This document shows positions 18,697 to 27,205 of a stretch of 64,000 bases of DNA, in pieces. Position 1 is the stretch's first letter. Every line of letters begins with the position of its first letter. The DNA comes from Mycolicibacterium sp. BiH015. Its GTDB lineage: Bacteria > Actinomycetota > Actinomycetes > Mycobacteriales > Mycobacteriaceae. A program made the translations under genes and the position numbers. The stretch spans positions 620,001 through 684,000 of the forward strand of contig NZ_JAQGCZ010000003.1 in NCBI RefSeq assembly GCF_027706845.1. Reading direction: 5' to 3'. The notes below the pieces were generated by a model. It was not told the origin of the DNA and ran no database searches. It saw only the letters and a list, made by a program, of their open reading frames with translations.

Positions 18697-19389
18697 ATGA
18701 ACGATCTTGTCGATACCACCGAGATGTATCTGCGAACGATCTACGACCTCGAAGAAGAGGGCGTGATCCCGCTGCGCGCGCGCATCGCAGAACGTCTCGA
18801 CCAGAGTGGACCCACCGTGAGCCAGACCGTCTCCCGGATGGAGCGGGACGGCCTGCTCCATGTCGCCGGCGACCGCCACCTCGAGCTCACCGATAAGGGC
18901 CGCGCGCTCGCCGTCGCGGTGATGCGCAAGCACCGTCTCGCCGAGCGTCTCCTCGTCGATGTGATCGGCCTGCCCTGGGAAGAGGTGCACGCCGAGGCCT
19001 GCCGCTGGGAGCACGTCATGAGCGTCGATGTCGAGCGCCGCCTGGTGCAGGTGCTGAACAACCCGACGACCTCGCCGTTCGGCAATCCTATTCCCGGCCT
19101 TTCCGAGCTCGGTGTCGGCGACGAGTTCGCCGACGACGCATACAGCCTCGTCCGTCTGACGGAGCTGCCGGCGGGCATGCCGGTCGCCGTCGTCGTGCGT
19201 CAGCTGACCGAGCACGTCCAGGGCGACGTCGAGCTGATCGCGCGGCTCAAGGACGCCGGCGTGGTGCCCAATGCGCGGGTCACCGTGGAAGTCAACGACC
19301 ACGGCGGCGTCATGATCGTCATCCCCGGGCACGAGCAGGTTGAACTGCCCCACGAGATGGCGCACGCCGTCAAGGTCGAGAAGGTCTGA
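18697..19389 (+). CDS. ideR: Iron-dependent repressor IdeR (DtxR family)
   Basis: An Fe2+-activated repressor controlling siderophore and iron-storage genes. 230 residues: N-terminal winged helix with SGPTVSQTVSRMERDGLL recognition helix, dimerisation domain with metal ligands (MRKHRLAERLL, EACRWEHVMS), and a C-terminal SH3-like domain. It is nearly identical in sequence to M. tuberculosis IdeR. ATG at 18697 follows CGGAGGG. It ends 1 base from the converging DUF4192 gene. Confidence 0.95.
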   Translation: MNDLVDTTEMYLRTIYDLEEEGVIPLRARIAERLDQSGPTVSQTVSRMERDGLLHVAGDRHLELTDKGRALAVAVMRKHRLAERLLVDVIGLPWEEVHAEACRWEHVMSVDVERRLVQVLNNPTTSPFGNPIPGLSELGVGDEFADDAYSLVRLTELPAGMPVAVVVRQLTEHVQGDVELIARLKDAGVVPNARVTVEVNDHGGVMIVIPGHEQVELPHEMAHAVKVEKV

Positions 19390-19390
19390 C

Positions 19391-20461
19391 CTAACCGGCC
19401 CGCCTGCGGAGCCATCGCTTCGCAGGCAGGCGCACGCCCAGCTGAGTGGCCAGCCGATATCCCGTGTCAGCGAGCTCCCGAATCTGGTCTGGGCGCATCC
19501 CGGCCTGCAGCGCCTGGTCGAGCATGCCCGCCATCTTGTGGGGGCCGCACCGAAGCGCCGCGTCCAGCGAGATTCCCGCCAACGGGCCGTCGCCGCGGGC
19601 ATAGGCCGAGAAGGCAAGCAGCACAAGCGCTTCCACCCGCCAAGGCTCAGGCAGGGTCCGTGACAGATGCACCCACAGCGACTCCGCAGACCCGGCCTTG
19701 TCACCGACCGCCAGCGCATACAGCGTGTCGCGCACCCGCGTGTCTGTCAGCGCCCAAGCCAACCGGGCCAGTTCCGCGTCTTCCAGCACCGCGCCCTCGT
19801 CATTGCGTTCCGCGCATGCCAGGACATGCTCGATATCGCTGCGGGCCTGTGAGTCCGGCCGTTCGCGGCCAAGCCCGCTGTCATGTTCGATGACCTCTGC
19901 GAGTGTGGCAGTGCGTGCGGGATCGGCGGTGGCGACGACCGCCAGCAGTTCCTCCCGCGTGGTGTAGAGACGCCGACCGTCCAGCACCGCCGCCATCGCG
20001 GTGGGCGATGCCATCGGATCGTCGACCACGCCGGAACGGCCGCACCCGTCCGCGCAGAACCACCGCGCACCTGCAGCGACCTCGGCAACGACGTGCGCAG
20101 CGACCAATTCCACACCGCGGTCGGCCAGTTCGCTGCCGAGCGTACGCACCAGCCGGCGGTGCTCGTCAAAGCACGCGGGACAGTCCGCCCCCTCGTGGTC
20201 GACGAGGACGGCGATGGCGATCTCGGCTCCCGAGGCCGACGCGAGTTGGGCCAACTCCCGCAACCGCTCTGCCGTGGCGTCGGACAGATTGCCACGCAGT
20301 ACGGCACCCATCTCACCGTGGGCGGCGGTGACGAGAACCACGGAACTTCGGGGGACGAAACCCAGGACGGCGGGCAGTGCCGCGATCAGGGCGCCCGGGC
20401 AGTCGACCGAGGATTCGGGGTGGTTTCCGGCGTTGCTTCCGAACTGATGTAGTGAGGCCAT
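19391..20461 (-). CDS. DUF4192 domain protein (Rv2712c type)
   Basis: A 356-residue soluble protein of the DUF4192 family: DCPGALIAALPAVLGFVPRSSVVLV near residue 20 and an Asp/Ala-rich middle, with AYARGDGPLAGISLDAAL typical of the C-terminal part. Function unknown. The ATG at 20461 follows GGGAAG; the frame is open far upstream but without similarity. A bulged hairpin (20478-20512) lies in its leader. It converges on ideR and diverges from sthA. Confidence 0.8.
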   Translation of the reverse strand: MASLHQFGSNAGNHPESSVDCPGALIAALPAVLGFVPRSSVVLVTAAHGEMGAVLRGNLSDATAERLRELAQLASASGAEIAIAVLVDHEGADCPACFDEHRRLVRTLGSELADRGVELVAAHVVAEVAAGARWFCADGCGRSGVVDDPMASPTAMAAVLDGRRLYTTREELLAVVATADPARTATLAEVIEHDSGLGRERPDSQARSDIEHVLACAERNDEGAVLEDAELARLAWALTDTRVRDTLYALAVGDKAGSAESLWVHLSRTLPEPWRVEALVLLAFSAYARGDGPLAGISLDAALRCGPHKMAGMLDQALQAGMRPDQIRELADTGYRLATQLGVRLPAKRWLRRRAG

Positions 20462-20477
20462 ACCGCAAACTTCCCAA

Positions 20478-20512
20478 CCGGGGCCGACGTCGCAGCGCCG
20501 TCGGCGCCCCGG
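20478..20512 (-). other. Bulged 12-bp hairpin in the leader of the DUF4192 gene
   Basis: CCGGGGCCGACG (20478-20489) pairs with CGTCGG-CCCCGG (20499-20512) except for a two-base bulge, with a nine-base loop. It lies about 17 bases upstream of the DUF4192 start, between it and divergent sthA. It may fold in the mRNA leader; no known riboswitch is recognised. Confidence 0.5.
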
Positions 20513-20630
20513 CCCCGCGCAATTGGGGATGGAATCGGGTTTGGGGATGAAACACCGCGCGGGCAGCTGTTCACCAGTTGTTGACGCTGCTCGGCATGCA
20601 CGATCCGGGCAACCGGCGTAGACCTGACCC

Positions 20631-22046
20631 ATGGCTTCGACGTTCGAATACGACCTTGTCGTCATCGGTTCCGGACCCGGTGGACAGAAGGCTGCCATCG
20701 CGGCCGCAAAGCTCGGGAAGTCGGTGGCCGTCGTGGAGCGTGGACGCATGCTCGGCGGCGTCTGCGTCAACACCGGCACCATTCCGTCGAAGACGCTGCG
20801 CGAAGCCGTCGTCTACCTGACAGGTATGAGCCAGCGCGAGCTCTACGGCGCCAGCTACCGTGTGAAAGAGAAGATCACCCCGGCCGACCTGCTGGCCCGC
20901 ACCACCCACGTCATCACCAAGGAACAGGATGTCGTGCGCTCCCAGCTGATGCGCAACCGCATCGATCTGATCGAAGGTCACGGCCGCTTCCTGGATCCGC
21001 ACACTGTCGTCGTGGAGGAGTCCCGGCGCGGCGAACGCACAACTCTCACAAGCGAATACATCGTCGTGGCCACCGGCACCAAGCCGGCGCGCCCGGCGGG
21101 TGTGGAGTTCGACGAGAACCGTGTGCTCGACTCCGACGGCATCCTCGACCTCAAATCGCTGCCCACCTCCATGGTGGTGGTCGGTGCCGGCGTCATCGGT
21201 ATCGAGTACGCATCGATGTTCGCCGCGCTGGGAACCAAGGTGACCGTCGTCGAGAAACGCGACACCATGCTCGATTTCTGCGACTCGGAGATCATCGAAT
21301 CCCTCAAGTTCCACCTGCGCGACCTCGCGGTGACGTTCCGGTTCGGTGAGGAGGTCACCGCCGTCGACGTCGGCGCCGCGGGCACCGTGACGACTCTGGC
21401 CAGCGGCAAGCAGATCCCGGCCGAAACGGTCATGTACTCGGCCGGCCGACAGGGGCAGACCGACCACCTGGACCTGGAGAACGCCGGCCTGGAGGCCGAC
21501 AACCGCGGCCGTATTTTCGTCGACGACAACTTCCAGACCAAGGTTGACCACATCTACGCCGTCGGCGACGTCATCGGGTTCCCGGCGCTGGCCGCGACGT
21601 CGATGGATCAGGGCCGGCTGGCCGCCTACCACGCCTTCGACGAACCCCGTAACGAGATGACCGAGTTGCAGCCGATCGGCATCTACTCGATCCCCGAGGT
21701 CTCCTACGTCGGAGCCACCGAGGTCCAGCTGACCAAGGATGCCATCCCCTACGAGGTCGGCGTATCCCGCTACCGCGAGCTCGCGCGTGGTCAAATCGCC
21801 GGTGACTCCTACGGCATGCTCAAGCTGCTGGTGTCGACGGAGGATCTGCGCCTGCTCGGCGTGCACATCTTCGGCACCAGCGCGACCGAGATGGTGCACA
21901 TCGGCCAGGCCGTCATGGGCTGCGGCGGCACTGTGGAGTATCTCGTCGACGCGGTGTTCAACTACCCGACGTTCTCCGAGGCGTACAAGGTCGCGGCCCT
22001 CGATGTGATGAACAAGTTGAGGGCCCTCAACCAGTTCAAAGTGTGA
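20631..22046 (+). CDS. sthA: Soluble pyridine nucleotide transhydrogenase SthA
   Basis: A flavoprotein transferring hydride between NADPH and NAD+. 471 residues: FAD-binding VIGSGPGG (11-18), active-site region [11 protein letters not shown] (45-55) in which Cys45 remains and Thr50 replaces the second cysteine of disulfide reductases, an NAD(P) domain ([15 protein letters not shown]), and a C-terminal dimerisation domain. This one-cysteine pattern marks the SthA subfamily (M. tuberculosis Rv2713). ATG at 20631. Confidence 0.93.
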   Translation: MASTFEYDLVVIGSGPGGQKAAIAAAKLGKSVAVVERGRMLGGVCVNTGTIPSKTLREAVVYLTGMSQRELYGASYRVKEKITPADLLARTTHVITKEQDVVRSQLMRNRIDLIEGHGRFLDPHTVVVEESRRGERTTLTSEYIVVATGTKPARPAGVEFDENRVLDSDGILDLKSLPTSMVVVGAGVIGIEYASMFAALGTKVTVVEKRDTMLDFCDSEIIESLKFHLRDLAVTFRFGEEVTAVDVGAAGTVTTLASGKQIPAETVMYSAGRQGQTDHLDLENAGLEADNRGRIFVDDNFQTKVDHIYAVGDVIGFPALAATSMDQGRLAAYHAFDEPRNEMTELQPIGIYSIPEVSYVGATEVQLTKDAIPYEVGVSRYRELARGQIAGDSYGMLKLLVSTEDLRLLGVHIFGTSATEMVHIGQAVMGCGGTVEYLVDAVFNYPTFSEAYKVAALDVMNKLRALNQFKV

Positions 22047-22052
22047 GCGCCG

Positions 22053-22850
22053 TCATTCGCATCCGTCGGTGAAGTCCTCCGGCGGCCGGTCTGCCGGCGC
22101 CCCGGTCTGCGCCCGCGTGAGCAGGTCGGTCAGGGCGGTGCCGAACGGCGGTGAGTACGAGATCTCGTCGAGGCAGCCGCCGCCGTCGAGCCCACCGATC
22201 AATCCCGACACCGTAGACCCGGATATCCACGGTGCGCCGGAAAAGCCGCCGACCACGCCGTCGCAGTGCAGCGCCGGGTAGCCGTGGTGCGAAGCCGCCG
22301 CGGCGCGGCACGCCGATGGTCCGCCGCCGACCCCCGCCGGGTAGCCGATGACGGTGACGTCGTCGCCCGGCCGGGGCGCGGCGCCGAGCCGCAGCCCCTC
22401 CCCGGTAACCGACTCCAACCTGGCCCCGTCGGCGCGCTCCACTCGCGCCACTGCGAAATCGGCCACCGGATCCTGATCGGCAAGCCATCGCGGATCCAGG
22501 TACACCGCGTCGACGTGCCAGGTGTCGTCCTCCCCAGCGCCCGCGGCGTCGCCACCAAAACCGGGGACGAACCGAGTGTCGTCGTCGGCGGCCAGGCAGT
22601 GCGCCGCGGTCAGAATGAGGTTGGCCGACTCAGACGCCAGTACCGAAGCGGTACACAGGTGCAGGTCTCCTTCGCCGGGGAAGACGGCGCCAACCCGCGA
22701 GTCAGGGGCTACCGGGCGCACGGCGGGCAGCCCTTCAACGGTGGGCGGTCGACCGAGGGCGGGCTCGGTCGCGCAGCCCACCAGGAGGGCCAGCGCCAGT
22801 GGAAGGCACGCCCACGCCGACTGTGCGCGAGAAGCCGCGGAGGGTCGCAT
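22053..22850 (-). CDS. Lipoprotein trypsin-like serine protease
   Basis: A 265-residue secreted protein: lipobox LVGC with Cys26 after a hydrophobic stretch, then a chymotrypsin fold with TAAHC (His84), VADFAVARV (Asp131) and GGFSGAP (Ser204), so the triad is complete. Cysteines near 66 and 85, and 181 and 196, could form disulfides. The substrate is unknown. The ATG at 22850 matches a signal-peptide start; the frame extends 29 codons upstream without signal features. It converges on sthA with 6 bases between. Confidence 0.85.
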   Translation of the reverse strand: MRPSAASRAQSAWACLPLALALLVGCATEPALGRPPTVEGLPAVRPVAPDSRVGAVFPGEGDLHLCTASVLASESANLILTAAHCLAADDDTRFVPGFGGDAAGAGEDDTWHVDAVYLDPRWLADQDPVADFAVARVERADGARLESVTGEGLRLGAAPRPGDDVTVIGYPAGVGGGPSACRAAAASHHGYPALHCDGVVGGFSGAPWISGSTVSGLIGGLDGGGCLDEISYSPPFGTALTDLLTRAQTGAPADRPPEDFTDGCE

Positions 22851-23041
22851 ACCCGCCAATCCTCCCCTTTCGGGCACCGTCGGGCCGCTGCCGGGCGTTT
22901 CCGCACGGACGCCGCCGGGTAGAAGGCGAGTCACCATCGAGGAATGTCACATCGGCGTGTTCGCGTTCGAACAAGCGGGTGACGCCGCCCAAGGCGGGTG
23001 CGGCGACATCGCATCGTGCGAGACACTGGTTGCTCACGGTC

Positions 23042-23064
23042 CGATCACCGTCACGTGGTGATCG
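23042..23064. other. Inverted repeat CGATCACC-N7-GGTGATCG upstream of the PAC2 gene
   Basis: A perfect 8-base inverted repeat (23042-23049 and 23057-23064) with a seven-base spacer lies 25 bases before the GTG at 23089. It could be an operator or a leader hairpin. The 238 bases between the protease and this gene hold no other supported feature. Confidence 0.55.
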
Positions 23065-23088
23065 CACCGAGGCGAGGAGGCGAGACAA

Positions 23089-24081
23089 GTGACTGACGAG
23101 ACACAGGATTCCGGCCAGCGGTATCAGCCCGAGCAGACGGGCATGTACGAACTCGAGTTTCCCGGCCCTCAGCTGACCTCCCCCGACGGTCGCGGCCCCG
23201 TCCTCGTCCATGCGCTGGAGGGCTTCTCCGACGCCGGGCACGCGATCAAGCTGGCAACGCAGCACCTCAAGAACACGCTGGACACCGAGCTGGTCGCATC
23301 GTTTGCGATCGACGAGCTGCTCGACTACCGCTCTCGCCGGCCGTTGATGACCTTCAAGACCGACCACTTCACGTCGTATGAGGAGCCTGAGCTCAATCTC
23401 TACGCGCTGCACGACAGCGTCGGCACGCCGTTCTTGCTCCTTGCCGGGCTGGAGCCGGATCTGCGCTGGGAGCGCTTCATCACGGCGGTGCGGCTACTGG
23501 CCGAGCGACTCGGGGTCAGGCGAGTCATCGGACTGGGCTCCATCCCGATGGCCGTTCCGCACACGCGCCCGATGACCCTGACTGCGCATTCCAACGACAA
23601 AGAGCTCATCGCCGAGCATGCGCCGTGGGTCGGCGAGGTGCAGGTGCCCGGCAGCGCGTCGAACCTGCTGGAGTTCCGGATGGCACAGCACGGGTACGAA
23701 GTCGTGGGCTTCACCGTCCACGTGCCTCACTATCTGGCGCAAACCGACTACCCGTCCGCGGCGGAGACGCTGCTGTCCGAAGTCGCCAGAAACGGTTCGC
23801 TGGAGTTGCCGACCGCCGACCTGACGAAAGCTGCCGCGGAGGTCTTCGACAAGATCAACGAGCAGGTCGCCGCCAGCCCGGAGGTTGCTCAGGTGGTGGA
23901 GGCGCTGGAGCGACAGTACGATGCCTTCGTTGCCGCACAGGAGAACCGGTCTCTGCTGGCGCGCGACGAGGATTTGCCGAGTGGTGAGGAGTTGGGCGCG
24001 GAATTCGAACGTTTCCTCGCTCAGCAGGCCGGTGAGAAGAAGCGGAAGGACGGGGACGACCACCCACGGGAAGGTCTCTGA
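23089..24081 (+). CDS. PAC2-family protein (Rv2714 type)
   Basis: A 330-residue protein of the PAC2 (proteasome assembly chaperone) fold: PVLVHALEGFSDAGHAIKLA near residue 40, IGLGSIPMAVPHTRP, and a C-terminal helical part (about 255-330) ending in a Lys/Asp-rich tail. M. tuberculosis Rv2714 has this fold, but no biochemical role is firmly known. GTG at 23089 follows GAGGAGGCGAG. Confidence 0.85.
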   Translation: MTDETQDSGQRYQPEQTGMYELEFPGPQLTSPDGRGPVLVHALEGFSDAGHAIKLATQHLKNTLDTELVASFAIDELLDYRSRRPLMTFKTDHFTSYEEPELNLYALHDSVGTPFLLLAGLEPDLRWERFITAVRLLAERLGVRRVIGLGSIPMAVPHTRPMTLTAHSNDKELIAEHAPWVGEVQVPGSASNLLEFRMAQHGYEVVGFTVHVPHYLAQTDYPSAAETLLSEVARNGSLELPTADLTKAAAEVFDKINEQVAASPEVAQVVEALERQYDAFVAAQENRSLLARDEDLPSGEELGAEFERFLAQQAGEKKRKDGDDHPREGL

Positions 24082-24086
24082 CTTCT

Positions 24087-24103
24087 GCCGGCTGCCAGCC
24101 GGC
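24087..24103 (+). other. 7-bp perfect hairpin between PAC2 and hydrolase genes
   Basis: GCCGGCT (24087-24093) and AGCCGGC (24097-24103) form a perfect stem with a GCC loop, 6 bases after the PAC2 stop and 20 before the hydrolase start. No U run follows, so it may only attenuate or stabilise mRNA. Confidence 0.45.
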
Positions 24104-24123
24104 CTGACGACGGAGTGGGCGAC

Positions 24124-25146
24124 ATGACCGAACGCAAGCCGAACTTGCGTCCCGTGCGTGAACTGACACCGACGCTGCAGTACTGCACGATCCACGGCTA
24201 TCGGCGGGCGTTCCGCGTCGCCGGATCCGGGCCGGCGATTCTGCTGATCCACGGCATCGGCGACAACTCGACGACGTGGAGCAGCGTGCAGACGCAACTC
24301 GCTCAGCGGTTCACCGTCATCGCACCGGACCTACTCGGGCACGGCAAATCCGATAAGCCGCGCGCCGACTACTCGGTGGCTGCTTATGCCAACGGCATGC
24401 GCGATCTGCTGAGCGTGCTCGGAATCGACAGCGTCACCGTCATCGGCCACTCCCTGGGTGGCGGCGTCGCGATGCAGTTCGCGTACCAGTTTCCGCAATT
24501 GGTCGACCGGTTGATCCTGGTAGGGGCCGGTGGCGTCACCAAGGACGTCAATATCGCGCTGCGGGTGGCGTCGTTGCCGATGGGCAGTGAGGCCCTCGCG
24601 GTGCTGCGCCTGCCGCTGGTATTGCCGGCTCTGCGGCTGATGAGCCGCATGGGCGGACCGCTTCTGGGGTCCAGCGGACTGGGCCGCGACATCCCGAACA
24701 TGGTGCGCATCCTGGCCGACCTGCCCGAACCCACCGCCTCGTCGGCGTTTGCGCGGACGTTGCGGGCCGTGGTCGATTGGCGCGGGCAGGTCGTGACCAT
24801 GCTGGACCGCTGTTACCTGACGCAATCGGTTCCGGTGCAACTCATCTGGGGCAGCCGCGATTCGGTGATCCCGGTCAGTCACGCCGAGATGGCGCACGCG
24901 GCAATGCCAGGTTCACGACTCGAGATCTTCGAAGGGTCGGGTCACTTTCCCTTCCACGACGACCCCGAGAGATTCGTCGAACTCGTCGAGAAGTTCATCG
25001 ACACGACCGAACCCGCGGTCTACGACCAGGAATACCTGCGTGGCCTGCTGCGCACGGGCATCAGCGAACGTGCCATCTCAGGCGACATCGACACCCGCGT
25101 CGCCGTGCTCGACGCCATGGGCGCCGACGAGCGCAGCGCAACCTGA
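24124..25146 (+). CDS. Alpha/beta-fold hydrolase (Rv2715 type)
   Basis: A 340-residue hydrolase. The oxyanion strand is LLIHGIGDNS, the nucleophile elbow GHSLGG, the acid lies in WGSRDSVIPV, and the His in GSGHFPFHDD, so the triad is complete. The pattern matches epoxide-hydrolase or C-C-hydrolase relatives, but the substrate is unknown. The ATG at 24124 is chosen over GTG 24115 because GGAG ends 8 bases before it and the family starts (M/V)TERKPNLRPV. It follows the PAC2 gene by 42 bases. Confidence 0.85.
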   Translation: MTERKPNLRPVRELTPTLQYCTIHGYRRAFRVAGSGPAILLIHGIGDNSTTWSSVQTQLAQRFTVIAPDLLGHGKSDKPRADYSVAAYANGMRDLLSVLGIDSVTVIGHSLGGGVAMQFAYQFPQLVDRLILVGAGGVTKDVNIALRVASLPMGSEALAVLRLPLVLPALRLMSRMGGPLLGSSGLGRDIPNMVRILADLPEPTASSAFARTLRAVVDWRGQVVTMLDRCYLTQSVPVQLIWGSRDSVIPVSHAEMAHAAMPGSRLEIFEGSGHFPFHDDPERFVELVEKFIDTTEPAVYDQEYLRGLLRTGISERAISGDIDTRVAVLDAMGADERSAT

Positions 25147-25165
25147 CCAACAGGCACTCACGACG

Positions 25166-25171
25166 TAGCAT
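25166..25171 (+). promoter_or_regulatory. -10 hexamer TAGCAT for the PhzF-like gene
   Basis: TAGCAT ends 6 bases before the ATG at 25178, with no Shine-Dalgarno between, suggesting a leaderless transcript. Confidence 0.5.
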
Positions 25172-25177
25172 CGGGTC

Positions 25178-25864
25178 ATGGCCATCGACGTGACTGTGCT
25201 GCGCGTATTCACTGACGAGGACGGCCGATTCGGCAACCCGCTCGGCGTCGTGGACGCCGCCACAGTGGATCCCGGCGACCGTCAACGCGTCGCCGCCGAA
25301 TTGGGTTACAGCGAAACGGTTTTCGTGACGCTGCCGGCAGAAGGCGTACACACTGCACACGCCCACATCCACACCCCCACCACGGAATTGCCGTTCGCCG
25401 GGCACCCGACCGTAGGTGCGGCATGGTGGCTCAAGGACCGCGGCACACCGATCAAGACGCTTCAAGTGCCCGCCGGCATCGTGCAGGTGGCCTACCAGGA
25501 CGACCGGACTTCTGTCAGCGCCCGAGCCGAGTGGGCGCCGGCATTCTCCATTTACGACGTCGCCTCGCTCGACGATCTCACCGCCGCCGACCCCGACGAT
25601 TACACCGACGAGACCGAGCACTATCTGTGGACTTGGCTCGACAAAGAGGCGAACACGATCAGGTCTCGAATGTTCGCTCCGCACCTAGGCATCCGCGAGG
25701 ACGAGGCCACCGGCGCCGCCGCGGTGCGGATCACGGAGTACCTCAGCCGCGACCTGACCATAGTTCAGGGACAGGGCTCGATCATCGAAACCACCTGGAG
25801 CGCCGAAGGCTGGGTGCGGGTCGCCGGCCGTGTGGTCGATGACGGGCAACGCGTGCTGGACTAG
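25178..25864 (+). CDS. PhzF-like isomerase-family protein (Rv2716 type)
   Basis: A 228-residue protein with the PhzF/diaminopimelate-epimerase-like fold: [15 protein letters not shown] at the start, then [13 protein letters not shown] around residue 75 and [16 protein letters not shown] near residue 175. Members catalyse isomerisations by acid/base residues, but the substrate here is unknown. A -10 hexamer 6 bases before the ATG suggests leaderless expression. It converges on nrdR with 6 bases between. Confidence 0.82.
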   Translation: MAIDVTVLRVFTDEDGRFGNPLGVVDAATVDPGDRQRVAAELGYSETVFVTLPAEGVHTAHAHIHTPTTELPFAGHPTVGAAWWLKDRGTPIKTLQVPAGIVQVAYQDDRTSVSARAEWAPAFSIYDVASLDDLTAADPDDYTDETEHYLWTWLDKEANTIRSRMFAPHLGIREDEATGAAAVRITEYLSRDLTIVQGQGSIIETTWSAEGWVRVAGRVVDDGQRVLD

Positions 25865-25870
25865 GGCGAT

Positions 25871-26335
25871 CTAACGCTGCGCAGGCACTTCCCGATGCGC
25901 CCGCAGCGCCTGTATCTCGCGTTCAAAGTCTTCTGCGGACGAAAACGATCGGTACACCGAGGCGAATCTGAGGTAGGCAACCTCGTCGAGGTCGCGCAGC
26001 GGCCCGAGGATGGCCAGCCCCACCTCATTGCTGGGCACTTCGGGAGATCCGGTGGCACGCACAGCGTCTTCGACCTGCTGGGCGAGCAGGTTCAACGCGT
26101 CGTCGTCCACTTGGCGGCCCTGGCACGCGCGCCGTACACCGCGGATGACTTTTTCACGGCTGAACGGCTCGGTGACCCCACTGCGCTTGACGACCGCGAG
26201 CACAGCCGTCTCCACCGTGGTGAACCGCCGCCCGCACTCGGGACATGACCTGCGCCGCCGGATGGCCTGACCCTCGTCGGTTTCGCGAGAATCGACCACC
26301 CGGGAATCCGGATGGCGGCAGAACGGACAGTGCAT
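25871..26335 (-). CDS. nrdR: Transcriptional repressor NrdR
   Basis: A 154-residue regulator of ribonucleotide reductase genes. The N-terminal zinc ribbon has CPFC (3-6) and CPEC (31-34), followed by the ATP-cone domain (about 46-136; [20 protein letters not shown] split). ATP/dATP binding controls DNA binding to NrdR boxes. The ATG at 26335 follows AAGGAG; codons upstream are non-coding. It lies beside the SOS gene block, as in M. tuberculosis. The 162 bases upstream hold only a poor NrdR-box-like stretch. Confidence 0.93.
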   Translation of the reverse strand: MHCPFCRHPDSRVVDSRETDEGQAIRRRRSCPECGRRFTTVETAVLAVVKRSGVTEPFSREKVIRGVRRACQGRQVDDDALNLLAQQVEDAVRATGSPEVPSNEVGLAILGPLRDLDEVAYLRFASVYRSFSSAEDFEREIQALRAHREVPAQR

Positions 26336-26497
26336 CACTGCTCCTTCGCCGCACCGACAGACAACTGCTTCGAACGCCTTCGAGCGTACCTGCGCCACCC
26401 ACGGACGGCCCAATGCCGGACTCAACGGCGCGTACCTCATCACAGGTTTCCCGAGAGTTCTTGCACAACACAATTTTTGGCGTGGCCTGCGCCCGGG

Positions 26498-26971
26498 TCA
26501 GGCGACCGGTGCGATCAGTGTCTGCCCCGCGTCGAGGGACACCGACTCGAGCTTGTTCAACTCTCGGATGCGCTCGACGACCTCAGACACCGGGGCGTCC
26601 GGCGCTACCCGTTGGGCCACGTGCTGCAGCGACTCGCCGCTGTGCACCTGGACGACCGCGAGGCGGCTCGGGATCTCCGCTTCGGCGCCGGTGATGCCAC
26701 CTGACTGGGCCACCAAACCGAGCCACAGCGTGATCGCCGCGGCCACCAGCGCCAGCGCCACCGTGGTGACAGGCGTGATGGGGCGGCGGCGCCGATGGGA
26801 CGCACGGGAGACGAGCACCCCGGTGCCCCGGTGACTCATCGGCGCGCCTCCGGGGCGACGTGACCGCGGCCTGCGCGTCGGAGACACCGTCCTCACGCGG
26901 CCGCCACCCACCTCGAGGCGAGGCGCGCGCTCGAACTCGTTCCAGGTCTCGCGATCATCGATGAGGGTCAT
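26498..26971 (-). CDS. chiZ: LysM-domain cell-wall protein, SOS-regulated (Rv2719c/ChiZ type)
   Basis: A 157-residue membrane protein: basic cytoplasmic N-terminus (1-66), one transmembrane helix (about 67-89), and an extracytoplasmic LysM domain (about 104-154) for peptidoglycan binding. In M. tuberculosis, Rv2719c (ChiZ) is induced by DNA damage and interferes with FtsZ ring assembly. The same role is inferred: halting division while DNA is repaired. It diverges from lexA. Two LexA-box-like sites and a RecA-NDp motif lie upstream. Confidence 0.85.
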   Translation of the reverse strand: MTLIDDRETWNEFERAPRLEVGGGRVRTVSPTRRPRSRRPGGAPMSHRGTGVLVSRASHRRRRPITPVTTVALALVAAAITLWLGLVAQSGGITGAEAEIPSRLAVVQVHSGESLQHVAQRVAPDAPVSEVVERIRELNKLESVSLDAGQTLIAPVA

Positions 26972-27022
26972 CTGTCTGCCTTTCCGTCAGGGGCTGCATT
27001 CGCTCTTGTGTTCGAACTCTAG

Positions 27023-27038
27023 TCGATCACATGTTCGA
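27023..27038. promoter_or_regulatory. LexA (SOS) box 1 upstream of the chiZ-like gene
   Basis: TCGATCACATGTTCGA matches the mycobacterial SOS box TCGAAC-N4-GTTYGA at 11 of 12 conserved positions. It lies 52 bases upstream of the minus-strand start at 26971. Confidence 0.75.
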
Positions 27039-27042
27039 TTAA

Positions 27043-27058
27043 TAGAACACGTGATCGA
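27043..27058. promoter_or_regulatory. Degenerate LexA box 2 upstream of the chiZ-like gene
   Basis: TAGAACACGTGATCGA matches the SOS consensus at 10 of 12 conserved positions and starts 4 bases after box 1, so two LexA dimers could bind close together. Confidence 0.55.
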
Positions 27059-27068
27059 ACTGTTGCGA

Positions 27069-27091
27069 AAGCTATCGCAGCCCACCGACAA
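27069..27091 (-). promoter_or_regulatory. RecA-NDp (PafBC) promoter for the chiZ-like gene
   Basis: On the minus strand TTGTCGGTG (27083-27091), eight bases, then TAGCTT (27069-27074): an exact match to the LexA-independent motif tTGTCRGTG-N8-TANNNT known from mycobacterial DNA-damage promoters. The LexA boxes lie downstream between it and the gene. Confidence 0.8.
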
Positions 27092-27157
27092 GTCCGGCGG
27101 CTCGCGACGACCGCCCCGCGGGCCACGCCGCCGGACCCCCGCCCGGCGCGACACGCG

Positions 27158-27173
27158 TCGAACACATGTTTGA
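27158..27173. promoter_or_regulatory. LexA (SOS) box of lexA
   Basis: TCGAACACATGTTTGA is a perfect match to TCGAAC-N4-GTTYGA. It overlaps the -35 area of the lexA promoter (-10 TACATT 27193-27198), the expected autorepression site. Confidence 0.9.
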
Positions 27174-27192
27174 TTATCGGCGCGGGCACGGT

Positions 27193-27198
27193 TACATT
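27193..27198 (+). promoter_or_regulatory. -10 hexamer TACATT of lexA
   Basis: TACATT ends 7 bases before the ATG at 27206, with no Shine-Dalgarno, suggesting a leaderless lexA transcript. Confidence 0.6.
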
Positions 27199-27205
27199 CG
27201 GACAC

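Noticed and set aside
20571..21899. Minus-strand open frame of 442 codons
   Set aside because: Antisense to sthA, which has full FAD/NAD motifs; composition typical of shadow frames.
22957..22976. TTCGAACAA near the protease/PAC2 gap as SOS box
   Set aside because: Only one half-site matches the LexA consensus.
26466..26482. Possible NrdR box near the nrdR upstream region
   Set aside because: ACACAATTTTTGGCGTG matches the palindrome poorly on its right half.
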